A DNA stretch of 22,167 nucleotides from a virus, in the IMG/VR virus record IMGVR_UViG_3300030419_005891, positions 5,845-28,011 of that record; one strand, 5' to 3'. The notes under the pieces were generated by a model. The model saw nothing but the letters and a program-made list of their open reading frames with translations. It searched no databases and was not told where the DNA came from. Every line of letters starts with the position of its first letter. The first letter of the stretch is position 1. The position numbers were made by a program, and so were the translations under genes. Shown in pieces: positions 1 to 7,371 of this stretch.

Positions 1-330
1 ACCCTTTGCTTGCTTTACCTGCTGCTCTAATATCATATCCTCCGCTACACCTTTTGGTCCACCCCTAAGCTCAGTATATGCCAATGCCGCCTCTATACTA
101 TCAATGTTATTTTCTCTTACTAAATCATTATAAGTTTCATCAGCTAGTAAGTTACTATAAATAAGTTTAGCGGTATCAAGATCTACCTTTTGTTTTTCCA
201 ATCTACCAGGAAGCATGGCTTGGGTTTCAACATCTTTAGTTCGTGTATAATCTGCTTGCGCTCCATAGAGATCTGTTCTTGCTCTTTTTTCCCCCAAGTC
301 AGTTAAATGTTTTAATACTGTATCTACCAT
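1..330 (-). CDS. Partial protein, probable virion-internal or ejection protein (C-terminus off window)
   Basis: Reading leftward from an ATG at 330, 110 codons stay open to the window edge, so this is the N-terminal part of a longer protein. An AGGAG site (338-342) lies 7 bases before the ATG, and the upstream gene stops at 344, which fixes the start. The visible part is hydrophilic, rich in Lys, Asp, Glu and Gln, and predicted helical (it begins MVDTVLKHLTDLGEKRART), with a likely coiled-coil or extended helix over residues 20-60. I do not recognise a family. Its place directly after the Ala/Gly-rich protein, at the end of the neck-gene block, is where P22-type phages keep internal ejection proteins, so a virion-internal role is a reasonable inference only. 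Confidence 0.75.
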   Translation of the reverse strand, partial: MVDTVLKHLTDLGEKRARTDLYGAQADYTRTKDVETQAMLPGRLEKQKVDLDTAKLIYSNLLADETYNDLVRENNIDSIEAALAYTELRGGPKGVAEDMILEQQVKQAKG

Positions 331-343
331 TTTATATCTCCTG

Positions 344-1480
344 TTATACTAAGCTGTCTAAACTAATATTAATTCCACCCGATCCTCTTGGTTTATTTCC
401 CAAAAGACCTCCAACTACGCTAGTACCAAGCTCTCCCAAGGTAGTTTCTTTAGCTCGTAATTCGTTGGCTTGCTCTTGTTGAAGCTGAGCTATTCGTGCA
501 GTCATTGTATCAGCACCACCCTGTATAGCTCTCCAATAATCCATTTCTCTAGCAATAAATTGATTTTCAAGATCCATTGTACCTCTTACAACAGTTTCAG
601 CACCTAACCCAGCTTCAGCTGGATTATGTCCTTGGGCAATCATTAATCTTGTTAACCTATCTTTTTCTCTCTCAAGAGCTGCAGTATAAGTTGCGGGTAA
701 TTTTCCTTCAGCCAAATCACCTATACGTCTCTTAGCCTCAGAAGCATAGTGACCAGCAAATTGATCTTGATATTGTCCTAAGTTTTGTTGTAGTGCATCT
801 ATTTGCTGTTGTCTTATATCTCCTTCATATGCAGAGAATCCAGCACCAACTATTTCTTCTAATTTGCCTCTGTCAAATCCTAGGAATTTACTTTGACCTC
901 CTCCTAAATTCTGAGATACAGTACCTTGTCCAGTTGGTCCCTTCCCCCCTGTAATCTTTGACCAAAGTTCAGAGAGTCCCCCACCTCCTGGTTGGGTAAG
1001 AGGAGAATGTATAGTACGTGATCCCATTGAGGCCGCTCTTTGGCCCAACAAGGTTTGCGGCCCTGTAACACCACTTAAGTTTTGACCAATTTGCATTCCA
1101 GCACGACTTATTAATCCTCCACCAGCAATTGTAGCTCCAGTTGTTCCTACTCCATGAGCACCCATTACTAAACTACTCGGAGCACTAGAAGTAGCTCCCG
1201 AAGCACCACCAAATATATTAAGACCACCACCAGCAATCTTAGCTCCAGCATAACCAGTTATCCCACCGACAATTGCTCCCTTCAAACCTTGTCCAGAAAC
1301 AATTCCAGCAGCAGCTCCCCCAGCAGCAGCTCCTGCCGCAGCTGAAAAACCTAACGGTCCCGCAATAGCAGCACCTACAACTGGTAAAGCTATTGGCGCT
1401 ACTTTCTTTACAAAACTACTTTTTATATATAATGGTGCAAAGGCAAACCCCATTACGTTTTTCCAATAATTAAAAATCAT
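344..1480 (-). CDS. Ala/Gly-rich structural protein, candidate internal virion (DNA-ejection) protein
   Basis: 378 aa. Residues about 25-95 are a low-complexity hydrophobic stretch rich in Gly and Ala with several GxxxG-like steps (for example PVVGAAIAGPLGFSAAAG), as seen in phage proteins that cross or embed in host membranes during DNA ejection. Residues about 200-335 are hydrophilic and helical, with many Gln, Glu and Arg residues. The C-terminus is Gly-rich again. It starts inside the upstream gene's stop codon (ATGA overlap at 1477-1480) with AGGAAA upstream. A second in-frame ATG ten codons later (MGFAFAP) is possible. Its position after the gp4-like, gp10-like and fibre-like genes agrees with the P22 order neck, needle, ejection proteins. 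The family is not recognised by sequence; function is inferred from composition and context. Confidence 0.8.
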   Translation of the reverse strand: MIFNYWKNVMGFAFAPLYIKSSFVKKVAPIALPVVGAAIAGPLGFSAAAGAAAGGAAAGIVSGQGLKGAIVGGITGYAGAKIAGGGLNIFGGASGATSSAPSSLVMGAHGVGTTGATIAGGGLISRAGMQIGQNLSGVTGPQTLLGQRAASMGSRTIHSPLTQPGGGGLSELWSKITGGKGPTGQGTVSQNLGGGQSKFLGFDRGKLEEIVGAGFSAYEGDIRQQQIDALQQNLGQYQDQFAGHYASEAKRRIGDLAEGKLPATYTAALEREKDRLTRLMIAQGHNPAEAGLGAETVVRGTMDLENQFIAREMDYWRAIQGGADTMTARIAQLQQEQANELRAKETTLGELGTSVVGGLLGNKPRGSGGINISLDSLV

Positions 1481-1914
1481 GATTTATTTTCCTGTTCTTT
1501 TAAATAATCTTCCAAATTGTCATCTATAATTAATTTGTATATTTTATCTGAATAATCCATAACAAACTGCTTGCCGTGAATAATTAAAGCAATATGTAAT
1601 AATACTGCTCCTAGTTCATATCTTAACACGTGAGATATATCTAATCTTTCTTTACTTTCTTCTAACTTTGCTGATGCTATGAAGGTCATACAAGCATGAG
1701 TAATAGCTGGTTGTAGCATAGAAAAATGTTTAACATAAAATGGATTAAGTGGTAACTCAGCTAACAAAAACCACAAGACCTCATGAACATCTTCGTTCTT
1801 ATTATCTTTATCTATTAAGTCATCCCAAAAGTGAGCTGTTTTAAACAATCCATCCCATAGATTTCTAGCATCCATGTGACTCTTTGGTATAACATCTTGT
1901 ATTTGCATTTCCAT
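1477..1914 (-). CDS. Hypothetical all-helical protein with WDDLIDKD motif
   Basis: 145 aa from the ATG at 1914. The frame is open back to an ATG at 1941 (154 aa), but that start would overlap the upstream gene by 26 bases. The 1914 start follows the upstream TAA by one base (TAAAATG), which suits translational coupling, although neither start has a good Shine-Dalgarno site. The sequence looks fully alpha-helical, with alternating charged and aliphatic residues. It has an N-terminal HFWDDLIDKDNK motif and a mildly hydrophobic helix (LRYELGAVLLHIALIIHG) about 40 residues from the end, which is not long enough to call a membrane span confidently. I do not recognise the family and assign no function. 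It lies between the fibre-like protein and the Ala/Gly-rich protein. Confidence 0.75.
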   Translation of the reverse strand: MEMQIQDVIPKSHMDARNLWDGLFKTAHFWDDLIDKDNKNEDVHEVLWFLLAELPLNPFYVKHFSMLQPAITHACMTFIASAKLEESKERLDISHVLRYELGAVLLHIALIIHGKQFVMDYSDKIYKLIIDDNLEDYLKEQENKS

Positions 1915-1915
1915 T

Positions 1916-2491
1916 TTATGCTGTAAACCAATTAGTTGCATCCACTGCTATATACCTTCTGGAAGTTCCTTCACCAATTACATTAGAATCAGCTGCGTTT
2001 GCAGAACCACCATCTATAGCATCATCTGTATTAGGCCATACCTTTACATCTTGACCTGCATCATCATTTATAATTAAAACTTCTAACCCAGCGGCTGCTG
2101 TTGGTAACTTAACTCCATCATTATCACTACCAACTGTTGTTACTCTATTTATATCTGCAGTTAAAGCTGTTGCTCCAGCTTGGGTTTGAGTAGTTCCAGC
2201 AGTTATAGAATTAGTTACTGACTTTGCAAAATTTCCACCTGCTGTAACTCCAGTATGTTGTGCTGCTGTTAAATGATATCTTTCTCCACTACTTCCACCT
2301 TGATGATTTTGTGTATCATTATGATTACGAGTAAGTATTGACGTAATATTAGAACTAGTAAAATTTAATCCATTAAAATACCCAACTCCTCCTTCAGCAG
2401 TTCCACCTAGCTGTTGACTTAATCTTTCAAAGTATCTTTTCCATAAAGGAGAAGTAATTGGAGTATGAAGAGGAGGAGGTCCTAAAGCCAT
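1916..2491 (-). CDS. Fibre-like tail protein downstream of the gp10 homologue
   Basis: 191 aa. The N-terminal 35 residues contain a short helical segment (PLWKRYFERLSQQL) of the sort that anchors small tail spikes or fibres. Residues about 50-80 carry the trimeric-fibre signature HNDTQNHQGGSSGERYHLTA, a variant of the HNDLxxLQGG..GEYYHL repeat known from many phage tail fibres. The C-terminal part (about 110-190) is a compact beta domain with the pattern VLIINDDAGQDVKVWPN, common in small marine-phage structural proteins. The start overlaps the previous stop as TAATG. In P22 the gene after gp10 is the tail needle gp26. This protein occupies that position but does not look like gp26, so I call it only fibre-like. 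Confidence 0.8.
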   Translation of the reverse strand: MALGPPPLHTPITSPLWKRYFERLSQQLGGTAEGGVGYFNGLNFTSSNITSILTRNHNDTQNHQGGSSGERYHLTAAQHTGVTAGGNFAKSVTNSITAGTTQTQAGATALTADINRVTTVGSDNDGVKLPTAAAGLEVLIINDDAGQDVKVWPNTDDAIDGGSANAADSNVIGEGTSRRYIAVDATNWFTA

Positions 2492-3924
2492 TAATTATCT
2501 CCTTCAGCATATCTACCTTGTTCTACTCCCATCTCAAGAGCCTCTATCCTCAGAGGAGTATTTGCAGTATGTCTTAATCTAAACGCTCTTCTATGAAACC
2601 TTCCTAAAGATACTAATCTTGGAAAAGTATCTTTCATATCTACAGTTCTGGATGTTCCATAATTATTATAATCATCGTCTGACCAATCTATAGTTATTGG
2701 AGAAGATGAAGATTGTATATCCCCTATAACACCTACTCTATATAAAAATTTAGGTTTAGTAGACTGAAAATCTATTCTACTAGTTATCATCTCTACTTTG
2801 ATATCATTTGTTGAATCTTGATGAATATCAATATCCATATTATATATTTTACCATTATCTTCATCTAATATAAATTTCTTATCAGCATCTTCACAAAAAT
2901 CTACACCAGTAAAATAAGTTTCAGTAGTTCCGTCAAAAGAACTCCACTCATGCCAAGTTTGATCTCTTAAATCACATACTAGGGTTTTAGCCGTATTTTT
3001 AAGAGTTAATATATAAAACTGATGTCCTGCGATTCTCATGCCGTATGCGTAAGCATCAGCTATTCCATTACCACCACCATTTGCTTCTTCATCAATTAAA
3101 CGTTCTACTGGTTTTGTACTGATTGTTTTTAAATCATTTCCTTCAAGCATCATAACTGATTTACCACCAGTACGACCTTGGGCTAACCATACTACTGTAT
3201 TTTCACCAGAAAAAATAGTATCTCCATTAGCACATCCATAACGAATTGCTATTCCTTCTACTGGGCTCAGAGTTGATCCTGATGCATTACCAGCATTGAA
3301 GAAAAACTCAGTAGACCACTCGTTAAAGGCAACTACGAAGTTTAAATGCTTTGCTATTCCTACACCTTTATCAGGTTCTAATGAAGAAGTAAGAACACTA
3401 TTTGCATTCCAACTAGTTGGGTCATTTACATCAGCGTGAAATATTTGATTAGTAGAACCTTTCATAACACAAATAAATCCATCTATATTTACTATACCTG
3501 ATACTAATCCAGTTGGTATATCAGCGTCAGTCATCTTTGTCATGGTACCATCTTCAGCAACTGTCCATATTTTATCAGCTACTCTAAATACAAGTCTTGG
3601 TGTTCCACCTCTAACTTCGGTTACATCAACTCTGCCAGTAGTATCGTCTAAGGTACCACTTAATGCTGACCCATCTTTGAATATTTTATTTCCAACAACA
3701 GCGTAAATACTGCCATCTTGAGTCCAACCATATAGTGCTCTGCCAGCAGCAGTCGCTGTAGTATCAGCATCAGAAAATCCTGGTCTTTTAATTATAGAAG
3801 TAAATGGTGTATCTGAAGGACCAGCTATTACTTCAGGATAACAGTTTTTAAACCATTGATCTTCTGTAGTACTAAATTGCCTTTGTTGTGGCAGTGCAAA
3901 TAAAGGTATTCGTACTGAATCCAT
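2491..3924 (-). CDS. P22 gp10-like packaged-DNA stabilisation / tail hub protein
   Basis: 477 aa, close to P22 gp10 (about 470 aa). In P22, gp10 joins the gp4 ring to the needle and tailspikes and seals packaged DNA in the head. The N-terminus shows the family pattern (ENCYPE-like WFKNCYPEV at about 25-33, then IIKRPGF near 45-51). A series of beta-strand repeats follows, including GRALYGWTQDGSIYAVVGN and a Trp-rich segment WLAQGRTGGKSVMM about midway, and then LCDLRxxTWHEW-like residues (LVCDLRDQTWHEW, near 320). It follows the gp4-like gene directly, as in P22. I recognise the family from these patterns and from length and gene order. I could not run a profile search. Confidence 0.85.
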   Translation of the reverse strand: MDSVRIPLFALPQQRQFSTTEDQWFKNCYPEVIAGPSDTPFTSIIKRPGFSDADTTATAAGRALYGWTQDGSIYAVVGNKIFKDGSALSGTLDDTTGRVDVTEVRGGTPRLVFRVADKIWTVAEDGTMTKMTDADIPTGLVSGIVNIDGFICVMKGSTNQIFHADVNDPTSWNANSVLTSSLEPDKGVGIAKHLNFVVAFNEWSTEFFFNAGNASGSTLSPVEGIAIRYGCANGDTIFSGENTVVWLAQGRTGGKSVMMLEGNDLKTISTKPVERLIDEEANGGGNGIADAYAYGMRIAGHQFYILTLKNTAKTLVCDLRDQTWHEWSSFDGTTETYFTGVDFCEDADKKFILDEDNGKIYNMDIDIHQDSTNDIKVEMITSRIDFQSTKPKFLYRVGVIGDIQSSSSPITIDWSDDDYNNYGTSRTVDMKDTFPRLVSLGRFHRRAFRLRHTANTPLRIEALEMGVEQGRYAEGDN

Positions 3925-3929
3925 AAACT

Positions 3930-4907
3930 TTACCTACGATATGTTCCTTGTCTATCAGCTGGAAGTAAAAATAATGATTCTTTCTCAGTTGACCAATCAT
4001 CACATTGCTGTTTTAATGAGCTTGATATAGTAATTAATTCCTGATACCTAGTAGAAGTTACTCCATATTTAGGAGCTATAACAACTGCTAATCCCCAACA
4101 TAATGGTAAGTACCACTCTTGAGGAAAGTCGGGCTCACTTTCATTAACTACACCATCAAAATCTTCATAGGATCTTGTAACATATAGATGTATTCTGTCA
4201 TTTGTATATGAATCATCAGGTACAGGCCAAACATTCATATTAGCTGTAGTTACCTGAGGATCAAAATATACTTGATTTATTCTTCCACTTTCAGTTTTCT
4301 TACTTAAGTCAACGTACTCTTGTCTTGATATAACATCAATAGGTATATCAGTATCATCTGTAGTTCTTATCCAAGCATTATTAACATTTAAAATCTTTTG
4401 TGTAAATGCATTTGTATATGTGTATACTCTGTCATTATCAGATGCAGCGTCATCTATTGCGTCAGCAATAGTTAGTGTCGTACTAGAACCTACAGCAGTG
4501 ATAGTACTAAAGTGTATTCCCGCAGAATCAGTTACTACACCTATAGTATCTCCAACAGCCATACCAGTAGTATCGTCTACCGTTAATGAGGTTGCTGAAG
4601 ATGAAACACTACCATTTAATTTAGTAGTAATAACTTCAGATTCTTTAGCCATTTTATCTACTGAAGAACCACCAAACGTATATTGTCTTTGTCCTTTGAT
4701 TGGAAACAGGACTATTTCCTGATTGACAAAGAGATTCATTCCCTCTGCCATCCAAAATTTAATCATCATATTAAGAGATCTAGCACAATCAGATTTTTGG
4801 TTAGTGCTTGGAGTTTCCCCTTCACCAATAACACCAATAAGCTGAAGAGCTTCCGTAATTATATTATCTCTTGTTATTGAAAAATCAACTGATCCACTTG
4901 TAGCCAT
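3930..4907 (-). CDS. P22 gp4-like head-to-tail adaptor (neck) protein with inserted beta domain
   Basis: 325 aa. The N-terminus (about 10-60) has the adaptor pattern: DNIITEALQLIGVIGEGE, then a helix with SLNMMIKFWMAEGMNLF. The family member in P22 (gp4, 166 aa) sits under the portal and closes the head. The extra length here is mainly an insert at about residues 95-165, rich in Ser, Thr, Asp and Val (SLTVDDTTGMAVGDTIGV), which looks like a small beta-sandwich. After it the adaptor pattern resumes with an ILNVNNAWIR strand and a C-terminal helical part containing FPQEWYLPLCWGLAVVIAPKYG. The stop of the preceding gene and this ATG overlap as TAATG. It is directly followed by the gp10-like gene, as in P22. 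Confidence 0.85.
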   Translation of the reverse strand: MATSGSVDFSITRDNIITEALQLIGVIGEGETPSTNQKSDCARSLNMMIKFWMAEGMNLFVNQEIVLFPIKGQRQYTFGGSSVDKMAKESEVITTKLNGSVSSSATSLTVDDTTGMAVGDTIGVVTDSAGIHFSTITAVGSSTTLTIADAIDDAASDNDRVYTYTNAFTQKILNVNNAWIRTTDDTDIPIDVISRQEYVDLSKKTESGRINQVYFDPQVTTANMNVWPVPDDSYTNDRIHLYVTRSYEDFDGVVNESEPDFPQEWYLPLCWGLAVVIAPKYGVTSTRYQELITISSSLKQQCDDWSTEKESLFLLPADRQGTYRR

Positions 4908-5212
4908 TAATATTTACCGCCCTTCATTTTTTTTAGTTTAGGAGTAAATTCCTTTAATTTACCAGTTTTAGGATCCCTAGGATATATAAATGGTTTTGGT
5001 TTAGAAGGCTTAAGAGGTTTCCAAGGTTTTCCGTCAGGAGTTACTCGTCTAAGCTTTCCTGTTTTAGGATCTTCCTTATAATGATACTTCACAACTGGGT
5101 TAAATTTCTTAGGCCCTTCACTTTTAATTCTTCTACCAGTCTTTGGATCACGAGGAACTATATATACTACTTTTTTTCTATATGTTTTATTAGTACCAGT
5201 ATTATTTGACAT
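4907..5212 (-). CDS. Small basic Lys/Pro-rich protein with DPKTGK repeats
   Basis: 101 aa, strongly basic, with a high proportion of Lys and Pro, no hydrophobic core and no predicted membrane segment. It contains three spaced copies of a short motif: PRDPKTGRR at about 20-28, KEDPKTGKL at about 46-54, and PRDPKTGKL near 78-86, each followed by a Lys/Arg-Phe/Pro stretch. The composition suggests an extended, possibly DNA- or RNA-binding chain or a disordered virion component. It overlaps the upstream membrane-protein stop and the downstream gp4-like start by one base each, so it belongs to the same translation unit. I do not recognise a family, and no function is assigned beyond probable nucleic-acid affinity. 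Confidence 0.75.
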   Translation of the reverse strand: MSNNTGTNKTYRKKVVYIVPRDPKTGRRIKSEGPKKFNPVVKYHYKEDPKTGKLRRVTPDGKPWKPLKPSKPKPFIYPRDPKTGKLKEFTPKLKKMKGGKY

Positions 5213-5676
5213 TATTCTTCCTTTATATCGTTTCCGTTTAATGATGAGTCGTGGTAATTTTGTACCGTAAAATCGCTATCCTCATCTGGGTATTCTTCCT
5301 TTTTATGTCGTATTCTTAAGTATTCGTACAACATAGTATGTCCCTTTCTCTTTGTATACCATAAAGCAGCACTATATCCTGACATAATTAACCAAGGACT
5401 AAACAACGCTGTAAATATTACAAGATTCCATTGGCTAGCTTCTGATAAATATACGTATGGAGATAAAGCTTCTTGTAATAATATCTGTGTTACTGCACCC
5501 ATAGGTGCACCAATAACTAATGCATTTAATAAACTCTTCTTATAAGTCCAAGGTGCATTATTTTCTTGTCTGTTAATACGTTTTAATACTAATTGTATGT
5601 AAATACCCACTACAGTATTTATCAGTAGTGGTAAGAATAAAATTAATAAATATGCGTACCAAGGTACATTAGTCAT
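5212..5676 (-). CDS. Three-helix membrane protein, holin candidate
   Basis: 154 aa. Three hydrophobic segments are visible: residues 6-31 (YLLILFLPLLINTVVGIYIQ), 48-70 (NALVIGAPMGAVTQILLQ) and 83-107 (NLVIFTALFSPWLIMSGYSA). A basic loop (KRINRQ) follows the first span and a basic patch (KRKGH) follows the third. The C-terminal 30 residues are acidic and probably soluble. Three spans, a charged C-terminal tail and presence in a late operon fit a class I holin, but no endolysin or spanin is adjacent in this window, so lysis function is not established. A membrane-associated structural or superinfection role is the alternative. It overlaps its neighbours by one base on both sides. Confidence 0.75.
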   Translation of the reverse strand: MTNVPWYAYLLILFLPLLINTVVGIYIQLVLKRINRQENNAPWTYKKSLLNALVIGAPMGAVTQILLQEALSPYVYLSEASQWNLVIFTALFSPWLIMSGYSAALWYTKRKGHTMLYEYLRIRHKKEEYPDEDSDFTVQNYHDSSLNGNDIKEE

Positions 5677-5954
5677 TAAGGTTTACTCGGCCACGTTATA
5701 TTATCTACGTCACTCTGAGTAGGTATATCTCTTAAATCCTGTCTATATTTCTTTTGTGCATCAGACATAGTTAAATCTGAAGATGCCCACCAATCACATT
5801 CTTGTAGCAACGCATCTCGTCTACTTCTAATCCTAACCCACTTCTCTTTAACAGAAGGTTGGGCAGCAGCATTAGCATCTTTTTCTGCTTGTGTATAGTT
5901 TCTGGTAATTATTTTCCCAGTAGATACATTTAATTCCGTTACATCGTATGACAT
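5676..5954 (-). CDS. Tail-fibre assembly chaperone (Phage_tail_APC type)
   Basis: 92 aa. The C-terminal half matches the tail assembly chaperone pattern known from many phages: RSRRDALLQECDWWASSD at about 42-59, then KKYRQDLRDIP at about 68-78 and a final ITWPSKP. The N-terminal 30 residues (ELNVSTGKIITRNYTQAEK) closely resemble those of the smaller protein encoded at 6586-6837. It is translated directly after the fibre-like protein at 5967-6575, and such proteins usually assist folding or attachment of the fibre encoded next to them. Assignment to the family is by motif reading; the partner is inferred from adjacency. Confidence 0.8.
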   Translation of the reverse strand: MSYDVTELNVSTGKIITRNYTQAEKDANAAAQPSVKEKWVRIRSRRDALLQECDWWASSDLTMSDAQKKYRQDLRDIPTQSDVDNITWPSKP

Positions 5955-5966
5955 TGTGTTTTCCTT

Positions 5967-6575
5967 TTATTGATACATAATTGACAGACTTCCAGCATCA
6001 AATGTATTACTACCTGACGATTTTATTCTTAGTCTATCTAATGTTGCCGATAATGTTTTTGAACCACCCGATAAAGAAATGTTTGAATCATTATGTCTTA
6101 AAATACCAAAACTACACCAAGTATTATTAGTAACATCTTCAAGTGCTAAATTAATTTGTCCTGTATAAGCATGAGAAGCATCACCCGAAGAACTTATTTG
6201 CAAAGATGTTGTATTAGCAGTTCTTGTATTTCCATTTTCAGCCATACTTACATATCCACTAGTCTCAATACCGCCACTGTCGCCTAATTCTAATTCTAAA
6301 TCCTCTGAACCATTGAGAGATATTGCGTCAAATAATATTTTAATATTTCTTACTCCTGATGGAATACCTGTAAAATCAACTGACGTTCCTGAAGTTGGTG
6401 ATTGTTCAGCCGATACCATCCAACCCCCCATTCTAAGGTCATTACCAGCATCATCTGTATGATACAAGGAACTTGGTGTATCTGACTTAACCCATATTTG
6501 AGAAGAACCTGCTACATCTGCGGCAGCAGCACTTCCCTCTACAATAAAGACCCCCGTGTTTGTAATTTTAGCCAT
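5967..6575 (-). CDS. Small receptor-binding / tail-fibre-like protein (paralogue of 6847-7371)
   Basis: 202 aa, beta-rich, high in Ser, Gly and Thr, and low in Lys. After about 50 N-terminal residues (QIWVKSDTPSSLYHTDDAGN, a segment commonly found in phage fibre and structural proteins), a beta domain begins. Its core, DFTGIPSGVRNIKILF ... ELGDSGGIETSGY, is repeated almost feature for feature in the protein at 6847-7371 (DFTGIPAGTKIIRLIL ... QIGDSGGFETSGY). Both also share N(N)TW and a GGSKTLSATL / CGTKSLSGTL strand near the end. This domain is typical of marine-phage tip proteins that meet the cell surface, though binding is not shown. A fibre assembly chaperone gene follows 12 bases later. 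Confidence 0.8.
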   Translation of the reverse strand: MAKITNTGVFIVEGSAAAADVAGSSQIWVKSDTPSSLYHTDDAGNDLRMGGWMVSAEQSPTSGTSVDFTGIPSGVRNIKILFDAISLNGSEDLELELGDSGGIETSGYVSMAENGNTRTANTTSLQISSSGDASHAYTGQINLALEDVTNNTWCSFGILRHNDSNISLSGGSKTLSATLDRLRIKSSGSNTFDAGSLSIMYQ

Positions 6576-6585
6576 TATTTATTCC

Positions 6586-6837
6586 TCAACCTTTCGGATA
6601 TTTATTTTTAACAGCAGTTCTTTTAACTTGAAGTGCCTCTAAATCATCATCAAGAATTGCATGGACACATTCTTCTATCGTTGGGTATTCCGACATACGT
6701 TTAGCCTTATAATCAAGAGCATCAAAATTCTTCTTTGTTTCTGCTTGAGCAGCAGCAATATTATTTTTTTCTTCTTGGGTATAGGAGCGTGTTGTTTCTT
6801 CTCCTGTTAGTACATTTATTTCTATTACGTCTGTCAT
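6586..6837 (-). CDS. Small fibre-assembly chaperone-like protein
   Basis: 83 aa. The N-terminal third (EINVLTGEETTRSYTQEEK) resembles that of the chaperone at 5676-5954, but the C-terminal half is different: RMSEYPTIEECVHAILDDD followed by a helix ending AVKNKYPKG. This EYPTIEE...KYPK type is a second, widespread C-terminal module of small proteins encoded next to phage tail fibres (XkdW-like in shape; family assignment tentative). It lies directly after the fibre-like gene at 6847-7371, so the two genes form a pair that parallels the pair 5967-6575 plus 5676-5954. Confidence 0.75.
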   Translation of the reverse strand: MTDVIEINVLTGEETTRSYTQEEKNNIAAAQAETKKNFDALDYKAKRMSEYPTIEECVHAILDDDLEALQVKRTAVKNKYPKG

Positions 6838-6846
6838 ATTATTTTC

Positions 6847-7371
6847 CTATTGAAATTGTATATTTATACCACTATTAGCATCTATAGTATCGGAACCATT
6901 TTGACATGTTAATCTTACTTGTGTTAACGTCCCACTAAGACTTTTAGTTCCACAAAAGATACCAGCACCTCCACTGTCTGACCTACCAGTAACACCATTT
7001 GAAACCCACGTGTTGTTAGATGCATCTACTAAAAATAAACTTACAACAGATTCATAGGTATTTCCCGCTGCGTGATTAGCATGAATTCCAAAACCATCTG
7101 TATAATTTTGATTAGTAGTGTTAGCAGACCAACTAGCACCCACATATCCAGAAGTTTCAAATCCTCCAGAATCTCCAATTTGTACAATAAAATCTGAAGT
7201 ACCGCTACCTGAAACTGTTTGAAGTATTAGTCTAATTATTTTAGTTCCAGCAGGGATGCCTGTAAAATCAATAGCAGTACCACCTGTTGTGGTAGTTTCT
7301 GTTCCTAAACTAATTGAATAAGGATTCGCTCCAGCAGCATTTTCAATTTCTTCAACTACCAATTTACTCAT
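6847..7371 (-). CDS. Small receptor-binding / tail-fibre-like protein (paralogue of 5967-6575)
   Basis: 174 aa, starting MSKLVVEEIENAAGANP, the usual short N-terminal lead (SKLxVDxIEN..) of phage structural fibre genes. The remainder is a single beta-rich domain sharing the DFTGIPAG, GDSGGFETSGY, NNTW and SLSGTL landmarks with the protein at 5967-6575. The two are clear paralogues, with many substitutions elsewhere. The final residues (DANSGINIQFQ) correspond to the paralogue's DAGSLSIMYQ. The ATG overlaps the previous gene's stop by 4 bases. Probable role: adhesin-like tip or side fibre; ligand unknown. Confidence 0.8.
   Translation of the reverse strand: MSKLVVEEIENAAGANPYSISLGTETTTTGGTAIDFTGIPAGTKIIRLILQTVSGSGTSDFIVQIGDSGGFETSGYVGASWSANTTNQNYTDGFGIHANHAAGNTYESVVSLFLVDASNNTWVSNGVTGRSDSGGAGIFCGTKSLSGTLTQVRLTCQNGSDTIDANSGINIQFQ

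Noticed and set aside
243-482. Plus-strand open frames opposite the minus-strand genes (here and at several other places, such as 4420-4722, 9014-9319, 18067-18447, 20366-20852, 20831-21259)
   Set aside because: They lie antisense to well-supported genes, lack ribosome binding sites, and have unlikely compositions; treated as shadows.
5967-7371. Possible diversity-generating retroelement acting on the paired fibre genes
   Set aside because: No reverse transcriptase and no template/variable repeat pair are visible in the window; the differences between the paralogues are spread, not confined to adenine positions.
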